From assembly GCF_028823535.1 (NCBI RefSeq), contig NZ_JAQIYM010000009.1:62001-126000 (forward strand): DNA of 64,000 nt, written 5' to 3'. The first letter of the stretch is position 1; every line of letters starts with the position of its first letter. Shown here piece by piece: positions 15,991 to 24,948 of the stretch. Under the pieces are notes generated by a model. That model saw only the letters and a program-made list of their open reading frames with translations. It had not been told where the DNA came from and did not search any database. Source of the stretch: Pseudomonas serbica (GTDB taxonomy: Bacteria > Pseudomonadota > Gammaproteobacteria > Pseudomonadales > Pseudomonadaceae). The translations under genes were made by a program, and so were the position numbers.

Positions 15991-16887
15991 TCAGGCGTCG
16001 TTGTCCTGATCGGCCTTCAGGCGGTCGCGGAACGCCTTCGGCGAGATTCCCACTCGGCGTCGGAACAGGCGCGTGAAGTTGGTCGGATCAGAGAACCCCA
16101 ACACGTCGGACATTTCATAGATGGTCATGCTGGTGTAGGTCAGCAGTCGCTTGGCCTCCAGCAACTGCCGCTCGTGCATGATCTGCAACGCCGGTTGTCC
16201 CGCCAGCTCTCGGCAGGTGCCGTTCAGGTGAGAGACCGAAATCCCCAGGCGATGGGCCAGGTCCTCGACCTTGACGTGCTGGCGATAGGTCTCTTCCACC
16301 AGCTGGATGTAGCCATTGAGGTATTCCCGCGCCCGCTGCGGCCGTTGACTGGCCGACCGGCGCTGGATCACCTGGCGACTGACCCAGACCATGATCACGC
16401 TGACCAGCGAATGCATGAGCATTTCCCGCGCCGGTTGATGGCTGGTGTACTCGTTCTGCAACGCGCAAAACAGACTGTTCAGGTACTCGGCGTCCTGGCC
16501 TGCGGGGTAGCTCTCGGCCTGGGCCAGGGCATTCACCGAATGCCCCAGTTGCCCCTGAAGGTGCGCGATCAGGGGCGCCGCGAGGGTGACCACGAACCCC
16601 TCGACATCTTCGCTGAAGCGGAAGCCATGCACCGACAGCGGCGGCAGGATCTGGATCGCCGGATCAGTCAGTTGCGTACGTTTGCCTTCGATTTCAAGCT
16701 CTGCCTGACCTTTCAATACGAAGAGCAACTGACATAAATCGGCGTGACGGTGGGGTTTGATTTCCCATTGATGTTCGCGACTGCGTTTGGAAATGGTTTC
16801 ACAGTGCAGCAAGTCCGGAGTCGGCCAATCCAGGCTTTCCCCGTAGAGCTTGAACACCGGAATCGAAGGCAGGTCAGGCTTGTTCAT
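15991..16887 (-). CDS. pobR: PobR, AraC-family activator of pobA
   Basis: 298 residues from the ATG at 16887. The cupin-like sensor domain (~1-150: IKPHRHADLCQLLFVLKGQAE) is followed by a C-terminal AraC DNA-binding domain (VEDLAHRLGISVSHLNGTCR; MSDVLGFSDPTNFTRLFRRR). In Pseudomonas the AraC-type PobR activates pobA in response to 4-hydroxybenzoate. The gene is divergent from pobA with 181 bp between them, which fits this role. Confidence 0.9.
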   Translation of the reverse strand: MNKPDLPSIPVFKLYGESLDWPTPDLLHCETISKRSREHQWEIKPHRHADLCQLLFVLKGQAELEIEGKRTQLTDPAIQILPPLSVHGFRFSEDVEGFVVTLAAPLIAHLQGQLGHSVNALAQAESYPAGQDAEYLNSLFCALQNEYTSHQPAREMLMHSLVSVIMVWVSRQVIQRRSASQRPQRAREYLNGYIQLVEETYRQHVKVEDLAHRLGISVSHLNGTCRELAGQPALQIMHERQLLEAKRLLTYTSMTIYEMSDVLGFSDPTNFTRLFRRRVGISPKAFRDRLKADQDNDA

Positions 16888-17068
16888 CACTTCAATCCAG
16901 GTTTCGGAATGGACGGCGGGCGATAATCGCACCGATTGGCAGAATGTACAGCTATCCGCTCAGTTTTCACCTTCAATTGACAGACCCGCAAGTGAAAAAT
17001 GCAAGCACTCGATCCATAAAAATCATTCACCGACCCCCGTCGCGTGTAGCTTGCGAGTCATAAAAACA

Positions 17069-18262
17069 ATGAAAACACTGAAAACCCAAGTTGCCATTAT
17101 CGGTGCCGGTCCGTCCGGTTTGCTGCTCGGCCAGTTGCTGCACAACGCCGGCATCGACACGGTCATTGTCGAACGACAGGCCCCGGATTACGTGCTCGGG
17201 CGAATCCGTGCCGGCGTACTTGAACAAGGCATGGTAGAGCTGTTGCGCCAGGCCGGTGTGAGTCAGCGCATGGACGCCGAAGGGCTGGTCCACGGTGGCT
17301 TCGAACTGGCGCTGGACGGCCGCCAGGTGCATATCGATCTGCAGGCGCTGACCGGTGGCAAAACGGTGATGATCTACGGTCAGACCGAAGTCACCCGTGA
17401 CCTGATGGCCGCTCGTCAGGTCGCCGGCGCGCAGACGATTTACCAGGCCGCCAATGTCGTTCCCCACGGCATGAAAACCGATGAAGCGTTCGTGACGTTC
17501 GACAAGGACGGCGAAAGCTGGCGACTCGATTGTGACTATATTGCCGGTTGCGACGGGTTCCATGGCGTAGCGCGGCAGGCGATACCCGCCGAATGCCTGA
17601 AGGTCTTCGAACGGGTCTACCCGTTCGGCTGGCTGGGGATTCTCGCCGATACTCCGCCTGTGCACGAAGAATTGGTGTACGCCCGCCATGCGCGGGGCTT
17701 TGCCTTGTGCAGCATGCGTTCGGCCACGCGCACCCGCTATTACCTGCAGGTGCCAGCGGACGAAAAGGTCGAGGCCTGGTCCGACCAACGCTTCTGGGAT
17801 GAACTCAAGACCCGCCTGCCCTCATCCTTGGCGGACAATCTGGTGACCGGTCCATCCATCGAAAAGAGCATCGCGCCATTGCGCAGTTTCGTGGTCGAAC
17901 CGATGCAGTATGGGCGCATGTTCCTGGTCGGCGACGCGGCGCACATTGTCCCGCCCACCGGCGCCAAGGGCCTGAACCTGGCGGCCAGCGATGTCAGCAC
18001 TCTGTTCAATATCCTGCTCAAGGTTTACCGCGAAGGCCGTCTCGATCTGCTCGAGAAGTACTCCGAGGTCTGTCTGCGTCGGGTGTGGAAAGCCGAGCGG
18101 TTTTCCTGGTGGATGACCTCGATGCTGCACCGTTTCGATGATCACGACGCCTTCAGCCAGCGCATTGCCGAATCGGAGCTGGATTACTTCGTCGACTCCG
18201 AAGCGGGCCGCAAGACCATTGCGGAAAATTACGTCGGTCTTCCCTATGAGGCTATCGAATAG
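17069..18262 (+). CDS. pobA: 4-hydroxybenzoate 3-monooxygenase (p-hydroxybenzoate hydroxylase)
   Basis: 397 residues (family ~394). It is a class A flavoprotein monooxygenase converting 4-hydroxybenzoate, O2 and NADPH to protocatechuate in the cytoplasm, feeding the beta-ketoadipate pathway. Visible motifs are the FAD-binding GAGPSGLLLGQLL at residue ~11, the mid-protein DCDYIAGCDGFHGVAR (DG motif) and GDAAHIVPPTGAKGLNLA near the C-terminus. The ATG at 17069 gives the expected N-terminus MKTLKTQVAIIGAG. pobR is divergent; the protocatechuate genes are not in the window. Confidence 0.95.
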   Translation: MKTLKTQVAIIGAGPSGLLLGQLLHNAGIDTVIVERQAPDYVLGRIRAGVLEQGMVELLRQAGVSQRMDAEGLVHGGFELALDGRQVHIDLQALTGGKTVMIYGQTEVTRDLMAARQVAGAQTIYQAANVVPHGMKTDEAFVTFDKDGESWRLDCDYIAGCDGFHGVARQAIPAECLKVFERVYPFGWLGILADTPPVHEELVYARHARGFALCSMRSATRTRYYLQVPADEKVEAWSDQRFWDELKTRLPSSLADNLVTGPSIEKSIAPLRSFVVEPMQYGRMFLVGDAAHIVPPTGAKGLNLAASDVSTLFNILLKVYREGRLDLLEKYSEVCLRRVWKAERFSWWMTSMLHRFDDHDAFSQRIAESELDYFVDSEAGRKTIAENYVGLPYEAIE

Positions 18263-18281
18263 CTTGCTACCGACTTAAACT

Positions 18282-18306
18282 GGCGAGCATCCCGCTCGCC
18301 TTGCCT
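18282..18306 (+). terminator. Possible terminator hairpin after pobA
   Basis: GGCGAGC-ATCCC-GCTCGCC (18282-18300) is a perfect 7-bp stem 19 bases after the pobA stop. The following TTGCCTCT is only weakly U-rich, so termination may be partial. Confidence 0.4.
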
Positions 18307-18338
18307 CTGGCGGGTCTATCACTGCCGCAGGTTTCCCC

Positions 18339-19856
18339 GTGACCACTCTCCACCAGCCTGAATTGCCCAAACCGGCCATCCGCAGCGTGCTGATCGCGCT
18401 GATGCTGGCCATTTTTCTCGGCGCACTGGACCAGACCATCGTTGCCGTGTCGATGCCGGCCATTTCCGCGCAGTTCAAGGACGTCAGCCTGCTGGCCTGG
18501 GTGATTTCCGGCTACATGGTGGCAATGACGGTGGCGGTGCCGATCTACGGCAAACTGGGTGACCTGTACGGCCGGCGCAAACTGATGCTGTTCGGCATGG
18601 GCCTGTTCACCCTCGCGTCGTTGTTCTGCGGCATGGCCCAGAGCATGGAACAGCTGGTGCTGGCGCGCATTCTCCAGGGGATCGGTGCCGGTGGCATGAT
18701 CTCGGTCAGCCAGGCGATCATCGGCGACATCGTGCCACCCCGCGAGCGCGGCCGCTATCAGGGCTACTTCAGCAGCATGTATGCGGTCGCCAGCGTGGCC
18801 GGTCCGGTTCTGGGCGGGTACATGACCGAATATCTGTCCTGGCGCTGGGTCTTCCTGATCAATCTGCCGCTGGGCCTGGGGGCGTGGCTGGTGGCCAATC
18901 GCACCCTGGTGGGCTTGCCGATTCCACAACGCAAGCCGGTGATCGATTACCTCGGCACGCTGTTGATGATCATCGGGCTGACGGCCTTGCTGCTGGGCAT
19001 CACCCAGTTCGGCCAGGGCCATTCCTGGCGCAGTGCCGAAGTCCTGGGTTTGCTGGCGTGTGCGACAGCTGTGCTGGGCCTGTTCGTGCTGCATGAACGA
19101 CGAGCGGCGGAGCCCTTGCTGCCGATGCACCTGTTTGCCAACCGTAATGCGATCCTGTGCTGGTGCACGATCTTCTTCACCAGCTTCCAGGCCATCTCGT
19201 TGATCGTGCTGATGCCGCTGCGTTTCCAGAGTGTCACCGGTGCCGGCGCAGACGCCGCCGCCCTGCACCTGTTGCCGCTGGCCATTGGCTTGCCGATCGG
19301 TGCGTATTTTGCCGGCCGCCGTACCTCCATCACCGGGCGCTATAAGCCGATGATCCTGGGCGGCGCTCTGCTGATGCCACTGGCGATTCTCGGCATGGCG
19401 TTCAGCCCGCCCCAAGCCTTTTTGCTCAGCAGCCTGTTCATGCTGCTCTGTGGGATCGCCTCGGGGATGCAGTTTCCAACCTCTCTGGTCGGCACGCAGA
19501 ACTCGGTGCAACAGCGCGACATCGGCGTGGCCACCAGCACCACCAACCTGTTCCGCTCATTGGGTGGTGCGGTGGGCGTTGCATTGATGTCGGCGCTGTT
19601 GCTGGCGTTGTTGCAGGATTCGAGCTTCACCCACTTGGCCGGCGCTTCACTGCTGGGCGAGGGTCACTCGGGCAATGTCTTGCTGGACGGCCTGAATGCC
19701 GCGCCGGGAGATGCTCAAAACGCCTTGCGCGCTGAATTGCTGCTGACTTTCCGGCATTTGCTGATGATGAGCGCGGCTGTATCGCTGCTGGGTTTGGCGG
19801 CGGCGATTGCCATGCCGAACATGTTGTTGCGCGGGCGCGAAGATAAAGTCCTGTAG
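18339..19856 (+). CDS. DHA2-family MFS exporter (EmrB/QacA-like)
   Basis: 505 residues with a GTG start (GCAGG at SD distance). It has the 14-TM layout of DHA2 drug:H+ antiporters: ALDQTIVAVSMPAISAQF in TM1, KLGDLYGRRKLM as motif A, and LARILQGIGAGGMISVSQAI then GPVLGGYMTEYLSWRWVF as motif C. It would export toxic organic compounds; no membrane-fusion partner is adjacent. It lies 76 bp after pobA, but a link to aromatic acids is unproven. The last codons run into a REP: the TAG stop is the TAG of 'GTAGGAGCCC'. Confidence 0.85.
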   Translation: MTTLHQPELPKPAIRSVLIALMLAIFLGALDQTIVAVSMPAISAQFKDVSLLAWVISGYMVAMTVAVPIYGKLGDLYGRRKLMLFGMGLFTLASLFCGMAQSMEQLVLARILQGIGAGGMISVSQAIIGDIVPPRERGRYQGYFSSMYAVASVAGPVLGGYMTEYLSWRWVFLINLPLGLGAWLVANRTLVGLPIPQRKPVIDYLGTLLMIIGLTALLLGITQFGQGHSWRSAEVLGLLACATAVLGLFVLHERRAAEPLLPMHLFANRNAILCWCTIFFTSFQAISLIVLMPLRFQSVTGAGADAAALHLLPLAIGLPIGAYFAGRRTSITGRYKPMILGGALLMPLAILGMAFSPPQAFLLSSLFMLLCGIASGMQFPTSLVGTQNSVQQRDIGVATSTTNLFRSLGGAVGVALMSALLLALLQDSSFTHLAGASLLGEGHSGNVLLDGLNAAPGDAQNALRAELLLTFRHLLMMSAAVSLLGLAAAIAMPNMLLRGREDKVL

Positions 19857-19940
19857 GAGCCCGGCTTGCCGGCGAACCAGACGCTGCGGTGTGTCTTCAA
19901 TACCGCGTTATCGTTTTTCGCCGGCAAGCCGGGCTCCTGC
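19853..19940. repeat. Inverted REP pair, GTAGGAGCCCGGC type, supplying the stop codon of the MFS gene
   Basis: 19853-19876 and 19917-19940 are inverse copies. The first REP begins at base 19853 while the upstream gene stops at 19854-19856, so the insertion or drift has given the gene its present C-terminus. Confidence 0.9.
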
Positions 19941-19952
19941 AGGTCTGCAATC

Positions 19953-20801
19953 TCAAGGACTGTAGTAACCCACCGCCACCAGGAAATGCCCGACCTTCTT
20001 CAGGTAGGCATGCTTGTTCTCGACCTTCCCGGTCACCGGGTTTTTCCAGCGGTACTCATACTCGCCGTAATCCTGTTTCGCGATGAGCGCCAGCATCGGC
20101 TCACCCACCGGTTTGCCATCCGGATCCTTGATCAGGCTGAAATCAGTGTTGATCAATCGCAGGTTGGTGCCATGGGCCACGTAGCGCCCGGTATCGAGGT
20201 CGACGACAAAGACATACAGGTCATCCTGCAGATAGCCGCCCTTGAGGGAGTTGATCGCTGCCAGGGTGCCCTTCTCGTCCTTGGCCAGGTCGGTTGCCGC
20301 CTTGTTCAGCAAGGCCATGGCCTGTTCCGCCGAGGCCCGGGGCAAGTAGTAGCCAACCGCGAGAATGCGCTGGCCGACGCGCTGATAGTAGACATGCTTG
20401 CGCTCGACCTTGCCGTCGGACCAGTTCTGCCACCGGTACTCCGCTTGCTGGATGCCATTGCCCTCGGGCGTTTTCAGCGCATCCTTGAAGGCCTTCTGCA
20501 GATCCGGCCCCAGCACATCCGACACATCCCGGCCAATCAGCGCCGCCGAAGGCCCGCCGCTGGCGAGCATCACACCCTTGGTATCGACAACGAAGACATA
20601 CCGGTCCTGATCGACGAACTCGCCCTGGCGGCTGAACGCGGCAAAGGCCTTGTCGCCATTGTCGTGGTAGTAGGCCAAGGCCTTTTCCAGCAAGGCGATG
20701 GCGGCCTGGCTGTCAGCCTTTTGCGTTTGGGCCGCTTGAACCTGGCCCAGGCACATCAGCAGCATGCCGCATAACCAGGCCAACTTGTGCACAACTCCCA
20801 T
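19953..20801 (-). CDS. Periplasmic protein with two tandem Cache domains
   Basis: 282 residues from the ATG at 20801 (RBS GAGGGA). A signal peptide (LAWLCGMLLMCLGQVQA) is followed by two homologous Cache-type sensor domains. The first includes YVFVVDTKGVMLASGG and YYQRVGQRILAVGYYLP; the second includes YVFVVDLDTGRYVAHG and YLKKVGHFLVAVGYYSP. Cache domains bind small molecules in chemoreceptors and kinases. This protein has no transmembrane anchor after the signal and no output domain, so it would be a free periplasmic ligand-binding protein. A partner is not evident nearby. A coiled-coil membrane protein gene lies 100 bp upstream on the same strand. Confidence 0.8.
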   Translation of the reverse strand: MGVVHKLAWLCGMLLMCLGQVQAAQTQKADSQAAIALLEKALAYYHDNGDKAFAAFSRQGEFVDQDRYVFVVDTKGVMLASGGPSAALIGRDVSDVLGPDLQKAFKDALKTPEGNGIQQAEYRWQNWSDGKVERKHVYYQRVGQRILAVGYYLPRASAEQAMALLNKAATDLAKDEKGTLAAINSLKGGYLQDDLYVFVVDLDTGRYVAHGTNLRLINTDFSLIKDPDGKPVGEPMLALIAKQDYGEYEYRWKNPVTGKVENKHAYLKKVGHFLVAVGYYSP

Positions 20802-20901
20802 GGCGTGTCCCTCGTTCTTTTTTGATGTTTCAAGAGCGTAGACGGCAATGGCGTGGGTGCGGGAGGGATTCATTCCCGGCGAACCGGGAATGAAGCAGGG
20901 C

Positions 20902-21774
20902 TTACTGGCGAGTGCGCAACTGCTGTTGCAGGTGCTGGATCTGCGCTTGCAGGGAGTTGATGGTCCGGGTGACCTGGCTGCGGAACGCATCGAACTCCGC
21001 CAGGTTGGCGCTTTGAGAAGCGCCCGGACGGTTGTCCTGCTGGCTTTTGAGGACAACGATGTCCTGCTCCAGACGGTCGATGGCGGCGCTCGGATTCCCC
21101 TGTTTCTTCAGCGCCGTGATGTCAGCTCCCAGGCTTTTAAGCTGCGCATCGAATTTTTCGGTGTCCGCCGGGGTATTTTTCAGGGTTGTCAGTTCAGCGC
21201 TCAAGGCTTTGACCTGCGCCTGCAGTTGCGTATCGGCATTCTGTTGTTCGGTGTACTGGGCCGCCATTTGGGCCAGGCGCTTGTCCAGATCGCTGGTTTG
21301 CGCGGTCATCTGCGCCAGGCGCTTGTCCAGGTCCGAAGCCTGGCCGGCGACGCCCTGTTGTTGCTTGCCCTGATCCTGCAACTGGTTTTCCAGCTGTTTG
21401 ATTTGCAGCTTCAGCGCTTCGCTGTCGGTGGTGACGTTAGTCTGGCTGGCGACCACCTTGCCGGAAATGTCCTGCAGGCGCCCCGCCGCTTCTTCACTGA
21501 TTCGCGCAAAGCTTTCCTGGGTCGCCACCAACTGCTGCTCCATCAGCGAAATCTGCTGGAAGCTCCACCAGGCCAGGCCCGCGAAGGCAAAGAACAAGGC
21601 GCCGACCAGGGCCCACAATGGCCCGGTGCTCGCCGCCTTGACCTTGACCACGGGCGGCGTGCGCGAATGCATGGTGGTGCGGGTGTTCTTGGGGAAATCA
21701 TCGTCATCGAGGATGTCTGCACGCAGGCTCGGTACATCGTCGAAGTCATCGTTGGCATCGTTACGCATGGACAT
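20902..21774 (-). CDS. Membrane-anchored coiled-coil protein
   Basis: 290 residues from the ATG at 21774. A ~45-residue acidic cytoplasmic N-terminus (DDFDDVPSLRADILDDDDF) precedes one membrane segment (LWALVGALFFAFAGLAWW, ~52-70). The rest (~75-280) is a long Gln/Leu/Lys-rich coiled coil in the periplasm. It contains a short internal duplication, SDLDKRLAQM, at two adjacent places. It resembles proteins sometimes named 'ATPase' in Pseudomonas, but no nucleotide-binding motif is seen. It lies 107 bp downstream of the epimerase gene on the same strand. A structural or envelope-spacing role is possible but unproven. Confidence 0.7.
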   Translation of the reverse strand: MSMRNDANDDFDDVPSLRADILDDDDFPKNTRTTMHSRTPPVVKVKAASTGPLWALVGALFFAFAGLAWWSFQQISLMEQQLVATQESFARISEEAAGRLQDISGKVVASQTNVTTDSEALKLQIKQLENQLQDQGKQQQGVAGQASDLDKRLAQMTAQTSDLDKRLAQMAAQYTEQQNADTQLQAQVKALSAELTTLKNTPADTEKFDAQLKSLGADITALKKQGNPSAAIDRLEQDIVVLKSQQDNRPGASQSANLAEFDAFRSQVTRTINSLQAQIQHLQQQLRTRQ

Positions 21775-21881
21775 TGAGTCAACCTTTGTGAAACGCGGTG
21801 ATGGCTTGATGCGGCGCAGTATAACCTTCATGGCCGCATCGATTGACCCTGAACCCGAGCCCTTGTTCAGTGCAGCGGGTA

Positions 21882-22874
21882 TCAGCGGATGTCCTGAGCC
21901 TTCCACCACGCGCAGAATTCATCGAGCGCGGTCCAGAGACTGACCTTGGGGTCGTAGTCCAGATAATGCCGGGCGCGGCTGATATCCAGGGTGAAATTCT
22001 TGTTCATGACCTGCATGCCCAGGCGCGACAGGGTCGGCTCCGGTCGTCCCGGCCACAGCTTGCAGACCCCCTCGTTGAGCGCCGCGACGCTGTAACCCAG
22101 GCCGTAGGAACGGTAGCGCGTCACTTGTGGGACTTCCATCCTGCGCATGACGTAATTGACTACGTCCCACAACGGGATCGGCGCTCCGTTACTGATGTTG
22201 TACACCTTGCCCAAGGCTGAACCGCTGGCCAGCAAGCTGCTGAGCAAGGCTTCATTGAGGTTTTGCACACTGGTGAAATCGACCTTGTTCAAACCGTTGC
22301 CAATGATCGCCAGACGTCCCTTGCGCTGCATGTTGAGCAACCGCGGGAAGATGCTCATGTCCCCCGCGCCGGTGACGAAACGCGGGCGAAGCGCTACGGT
22401 TTCAAGGCCAAACTCCTGGGCACCGAAGACTTTTTGCTCCGCCAGGTACTTGGTCGCGGCATAGGGGTGCTTGAAGCGTTTGGGCACTTGCTCTTCGGTC
22501 AGCCCCAGGTGATCGCGGCCATCGAAATAGATCGACGGCGACGACAGATGCACCAGACGCCGCACCCGCTGTTTCAGGCAGGCTTCGACCACGTTTTCGG
22601 TGACCTGGACGTTGCCCAGATGAAAGTCCTGATAACGCCCCCACAGGCCAACGGCACCGGCGCAATGCACCACGGCCTCAACCTCGGAACACAAGTCGCG
22701 TGCCAGGAGCGGGTCGCTCAAGTCCCCCTGGATAAATTCGGCGCCGCGGCGCACCAGATGCTCGACACTTTCGGCCCGGCGACCGGTGACCCGCACGTCC
22801 AGGCCCTGCTCCAGGGCGAAACGCGCAAAGCGCCCGCCAATGAAGCCGCTTGCGCCGGTGACCAGAATCTTCAT
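21882..22874 (-). CDS. NAD-dependent epimerase/dehydratase (extended SDR)
   Basis: 330 residues from the ATG at 22874 (RBS GGAGC). The Rossmann motif TGASGFIGGRFARFA is at residues ~6-20, and HLSSPSIYFDGRD then YAATKYLAEQKVF (YxxxK catalytic pair) follow, as in NAD-dependent epimerases and 3-beta-hydroxysteroid dehydrogenase-like proteins. It probably acts on a sugar nucleotide or another hydroxy/oxo substrate in the cytoplasm. It may be co-transcribed with the downstream coiled-coil gene. No sugar-biosynthesis cluster surrounds it. Confidence 0.8.
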   Translation of the reverse strand: MKILVTGASGFIGGRFARFALEQGLDVRVTGRRAESVEHLVRRGAEFIQGDLSDPLLARDLCSEVEAVVHCAGAVGLWGRYQDFHLGNVQVTENVVEACLKQRVRRLVHLSSPSIYFDGRDHLGLTEEQVPKRFKHPYAATKYLAEQKVFGAQEFGLETVALRPRFVTGAGDMSIFPRLLNMQRKGRLAIIGNGLNKVDFTSVQNLNEALLSSLLASGSALGKVYNISNGAPIPLWDVVNYVMRRMEVPQVTRYRSYGLGYSVAALNEGVCKLWPGRPEPTLSRLGMQVMNKNFTLDISRARHYLDYDPKVSLWTALDEFCAWWKAQDIR

Positions 22875-22949
22875 GTATTGCTCCGAATATTTCGTTTTGC
22901 GTTTTGCGTTTTGCATATTGCGTAGGGCGTGAGGACTTGACGCTGCCCG

Positions 22950-23843
22950 TCAGTCCAACGGCACCAACCATTGCTTCGACGCCTGCACCAATTGCTCGGT
23001 CAGCAACCCCAGCAACTGCCCGCCATTGCGCCAATGATGCCAGTACAGCGGCACGTCGATCGGTTTATCTGGCAGAAGCTCCAGCAAAATGCCGCGCTCC
23101 AGTTGCTCGCGCACCTGCAATTCCGGCACCAGGCCCCAACCCAGTCCGGCTTCGGTGAGGCGGATAAAGCCTTCAGACGATGGGCACAGATGGTGTTCGA
23201 AACCGCCATCAACGCCCAGGGACGCCAGGTAGCGATGCTGCAGGAAGTCGTCCGGGCCGAACACCAGCGCCGGGGTACGGGCCAACTGGTCGGCACGTAT
23301 GCCTTGAGGAAAGTGCCGTGCAATGAACGCCGGACTGGCCAAGGCCCGGTAACGCATGGCGCCGAGCAACACGCTGCGCGCACCGGCTACCGGGCGCTCG
23401 CTGGCACAGAGGCACGCGGCGACTTCGCCGGCGCGCATGCGTTTGAGGCCAACGGTTTGATCCTCTACCACCAGATCCATCAACAGCTGTTGCTCTGCGC
23501 AAAAATCCCCCACTGCCTGGGCCCACCAAGTCGCCAGGCTGTCGGCATTCAGGGCGATCCGCAGGCGCTCCGGCAGGCCCTCTTCGTCCAGCGCCGGCAC
23601 CAGCGTCTGCAAATCCCGCTCAAGCAGCCGCACCTGTTGCACGTGGTTGAGCAGACGCCGGCCGATCTCGGTGGGTGACGGCGGCGTACCCCGCACCAAT
23701 ACCGGTTGGCCGACCCGTGCCTCGAGCAATTTGATGCGCTGGGAGATCGCCGATTGCGACAAACCCAACACTTGGGCGGCCCGTTCGAAACCGGCCTGCT
23801 CAACCACCGCAGCCAAGGCAGAAAGCAATTTATAGTCGAACAT
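22950..23843 (-). CDS. argP: ArgP (IciA), LysR-family regulator of lysine/arginine export
   Basis: 297 residues (E. coli ArgP is 297). The N-terminus MFDYKLLSALAAVVEQAGFE and the HTH ERAAQVLGLSQSAISQRIKL match ArgP, which activates argO with arginine and responds to lysine. It is divergent from an operon containing an ArgO/LysE-type exporter, the classical ArgP target. The RBS is AGGAAA. The 95-bp intergenic region should hold the ArgP site. Confidence 0.9.
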   Translation of the reverse strand: MFDYKLLSALAAVVEQAGFERAAQVLGLSQSAISQRIKLLEARVGQPVLVRGTPPSPTEIGRRLLNHVQQVRLLERDLQTLVPALDEEGLPERLRIALNADSLATWWAQAVGDFCAEQQLLMDLVVEDQTVGLKRMRAGEVAACLCASERPVAGARSVLLGAMRYRALASPAFIARHFPQGIRADQLARTPALVFGPDDFLQHRYLASLGVDGGFEHHLCPSSEGFIRLTEAGLGWGLVPELQVREQLERGILLELLPDKPIDVPLYWHHWRNGGQLLGLLTEQLVQASKQWLVPLD

Positions 23844-23938
23844 CAGTTTTCCTAATGAGCGATCAGCAATATTGGTTTTTCTTATACAGGCTCGTACCCG
23901 ACAATAGCCAGCAAGAACTCTTCAAAAGGACCACTGAT

Positions 23939-24340
23939 ATGGCTGGCGAAACTTCATTGGCAACGCTGCTACGCAGCATGAGCCCGCAACTCAACGCCGG
24001 CGAGTACGTGTTCTGCACCCTGGGCGACGGCCAGTTGCCTGCGGGCCTGGAAATCGTCGGCAGCTTTCGCGAGCAGGAAGGCCTGACCGTGATTGTCGAA
24101 CGTTCCCGCGCCGAGCAGGCGGGCTTGAGCTTCGACTATGTCGCCGCGTGGATCACCCTGAACGTGCATTCGGCCCTTGAAGCCGTCGGCCTCACCGCTG
24201 CATTCGCCACGGCGCTGGGCCAGGCCCGGATCAGCTGCAATGTGATCGCCGGTTATTACCACGACCATTTGTTTGTCGGTCAGGCCGACGCCGAACGCGC
24301 CCTGCAAGTGTTGCGCGACCTGGCGACGAACGCGGAGTAA
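23939..24340 (+). CDS. ACT-domain protein of the ACT_3 type
   Basis: 133 residues from the ATG at 23939 (AAAAGGA 8 bases upstream); the in-frame start at 23855 lacks an RBS and would overlap the argP promoter. MAGETSLATLLRSMSPQLNAGEYVFC is the typical opening of the ACT_3 family, followed by a second ACT-like half (SFDYVAAWITLNVHSALEAVGLTAAFATAL). ACT domains bind amino acids. The gene is 5 bp from argO and divergent from argP, so it may sense or modulate the basic amino acid pool handled by the exporter. This is inferred from context. Confidence 0.75.
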   Translation: MAGETSLATLLRSMSPQLNAGEYVFCTLGDGQLPAGLEIVGSFREQEGLTVIVERSRAEQAGLSFDYVAAWITLNVHSALEAVGLTAAFATALGQARISCNVIAGYYHDHLFVGQADAERALQVLRDLATNAE

Positions 24341-24345
24341 CTACC

Positions 24346-24948
24346 ATGTGGCAAAGCTATGTGAACGGCCTGTTGGTGGCCTTCGGACTGATCATGGCGA
24401 TCGGCACGCAGAATGCGTTTGTGCTGGCGCAAAGTCTGCGCCGCGAACATCACCTGCCGGTGGCGGCACTCTGCGTTGCCTGTGATGCCTTGCTGGTGGC
24501 TGCCGGTGTATTTGGCCTGGCGACGGTGCTGGCACAGAACCCGACACTGCTGGCCATCGCCCGTTGGGGCGGCGCTGCGTTTCTGTTGTGGTACGGCAGT
24601 CAGGCGCTGCGCCGTGCCTGCTCGAAACAGAGCCTGCAACAGGGTGAAAACCAGACTGTGCGCTCGCTGCGCGCGGTAATGCTCAGCGCCTTGGCGGTAA
24701 CGCTGCTCAATCCGCATGTCTATCTGGACACCGTATTGCTGATCGGCTCCCTCGGCGCACAGCAAACAGAACCCGGCGCTTATGTGGTGGGGGCGGCGAG
24801 TGCTTCGTTGTTGTGGTTTTTCACCCTGGCGCTCGGCGCGGCATGGCTGGCGCCGTGGCTGGCACGGCCAAGCACCTGGCGTATTCTTGACCTGCTGGTG
24901 GCCGTGATGATGTTCGCCGTAGCATTGCAACTGATCAGTGCTGGCTGA
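24346..24948 (+). CDS. argO: LysE/ArgO-family basic amino acid exporter
   Basis: 200 residues with about six membrane segments. The opening GLLVAFGLIMAIGTQNAFVL (TM1 with the GTQNAF motif) and LLNPHVYLDTVLLIGSLG are signatures of the LysE/ArgO exporters, which expel arginine, lysine or their toxic analogues. RBS GGAG; 5 bp after the ACT-domain gene. Regulation by the divergent ArgP is expected. Confidence 0.85.
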   Translation: MWQSYVNGLLVAFGLIMAIGTQNAFVLAQSLRREHHLPVAALCVACDALLVAAGVFGLATVLAQNPTLLAIARWGGAAFLLWYGSQALRRACSKQSLQQGENQTVRSLRAVMLSALAVTLLNPHVYLDTVLLIGSLGAQQTEPGAYVVGAASASLLWFFTLALGAAWLAPWLARPSTWRILDLLVAVMMFAVALQLISAG

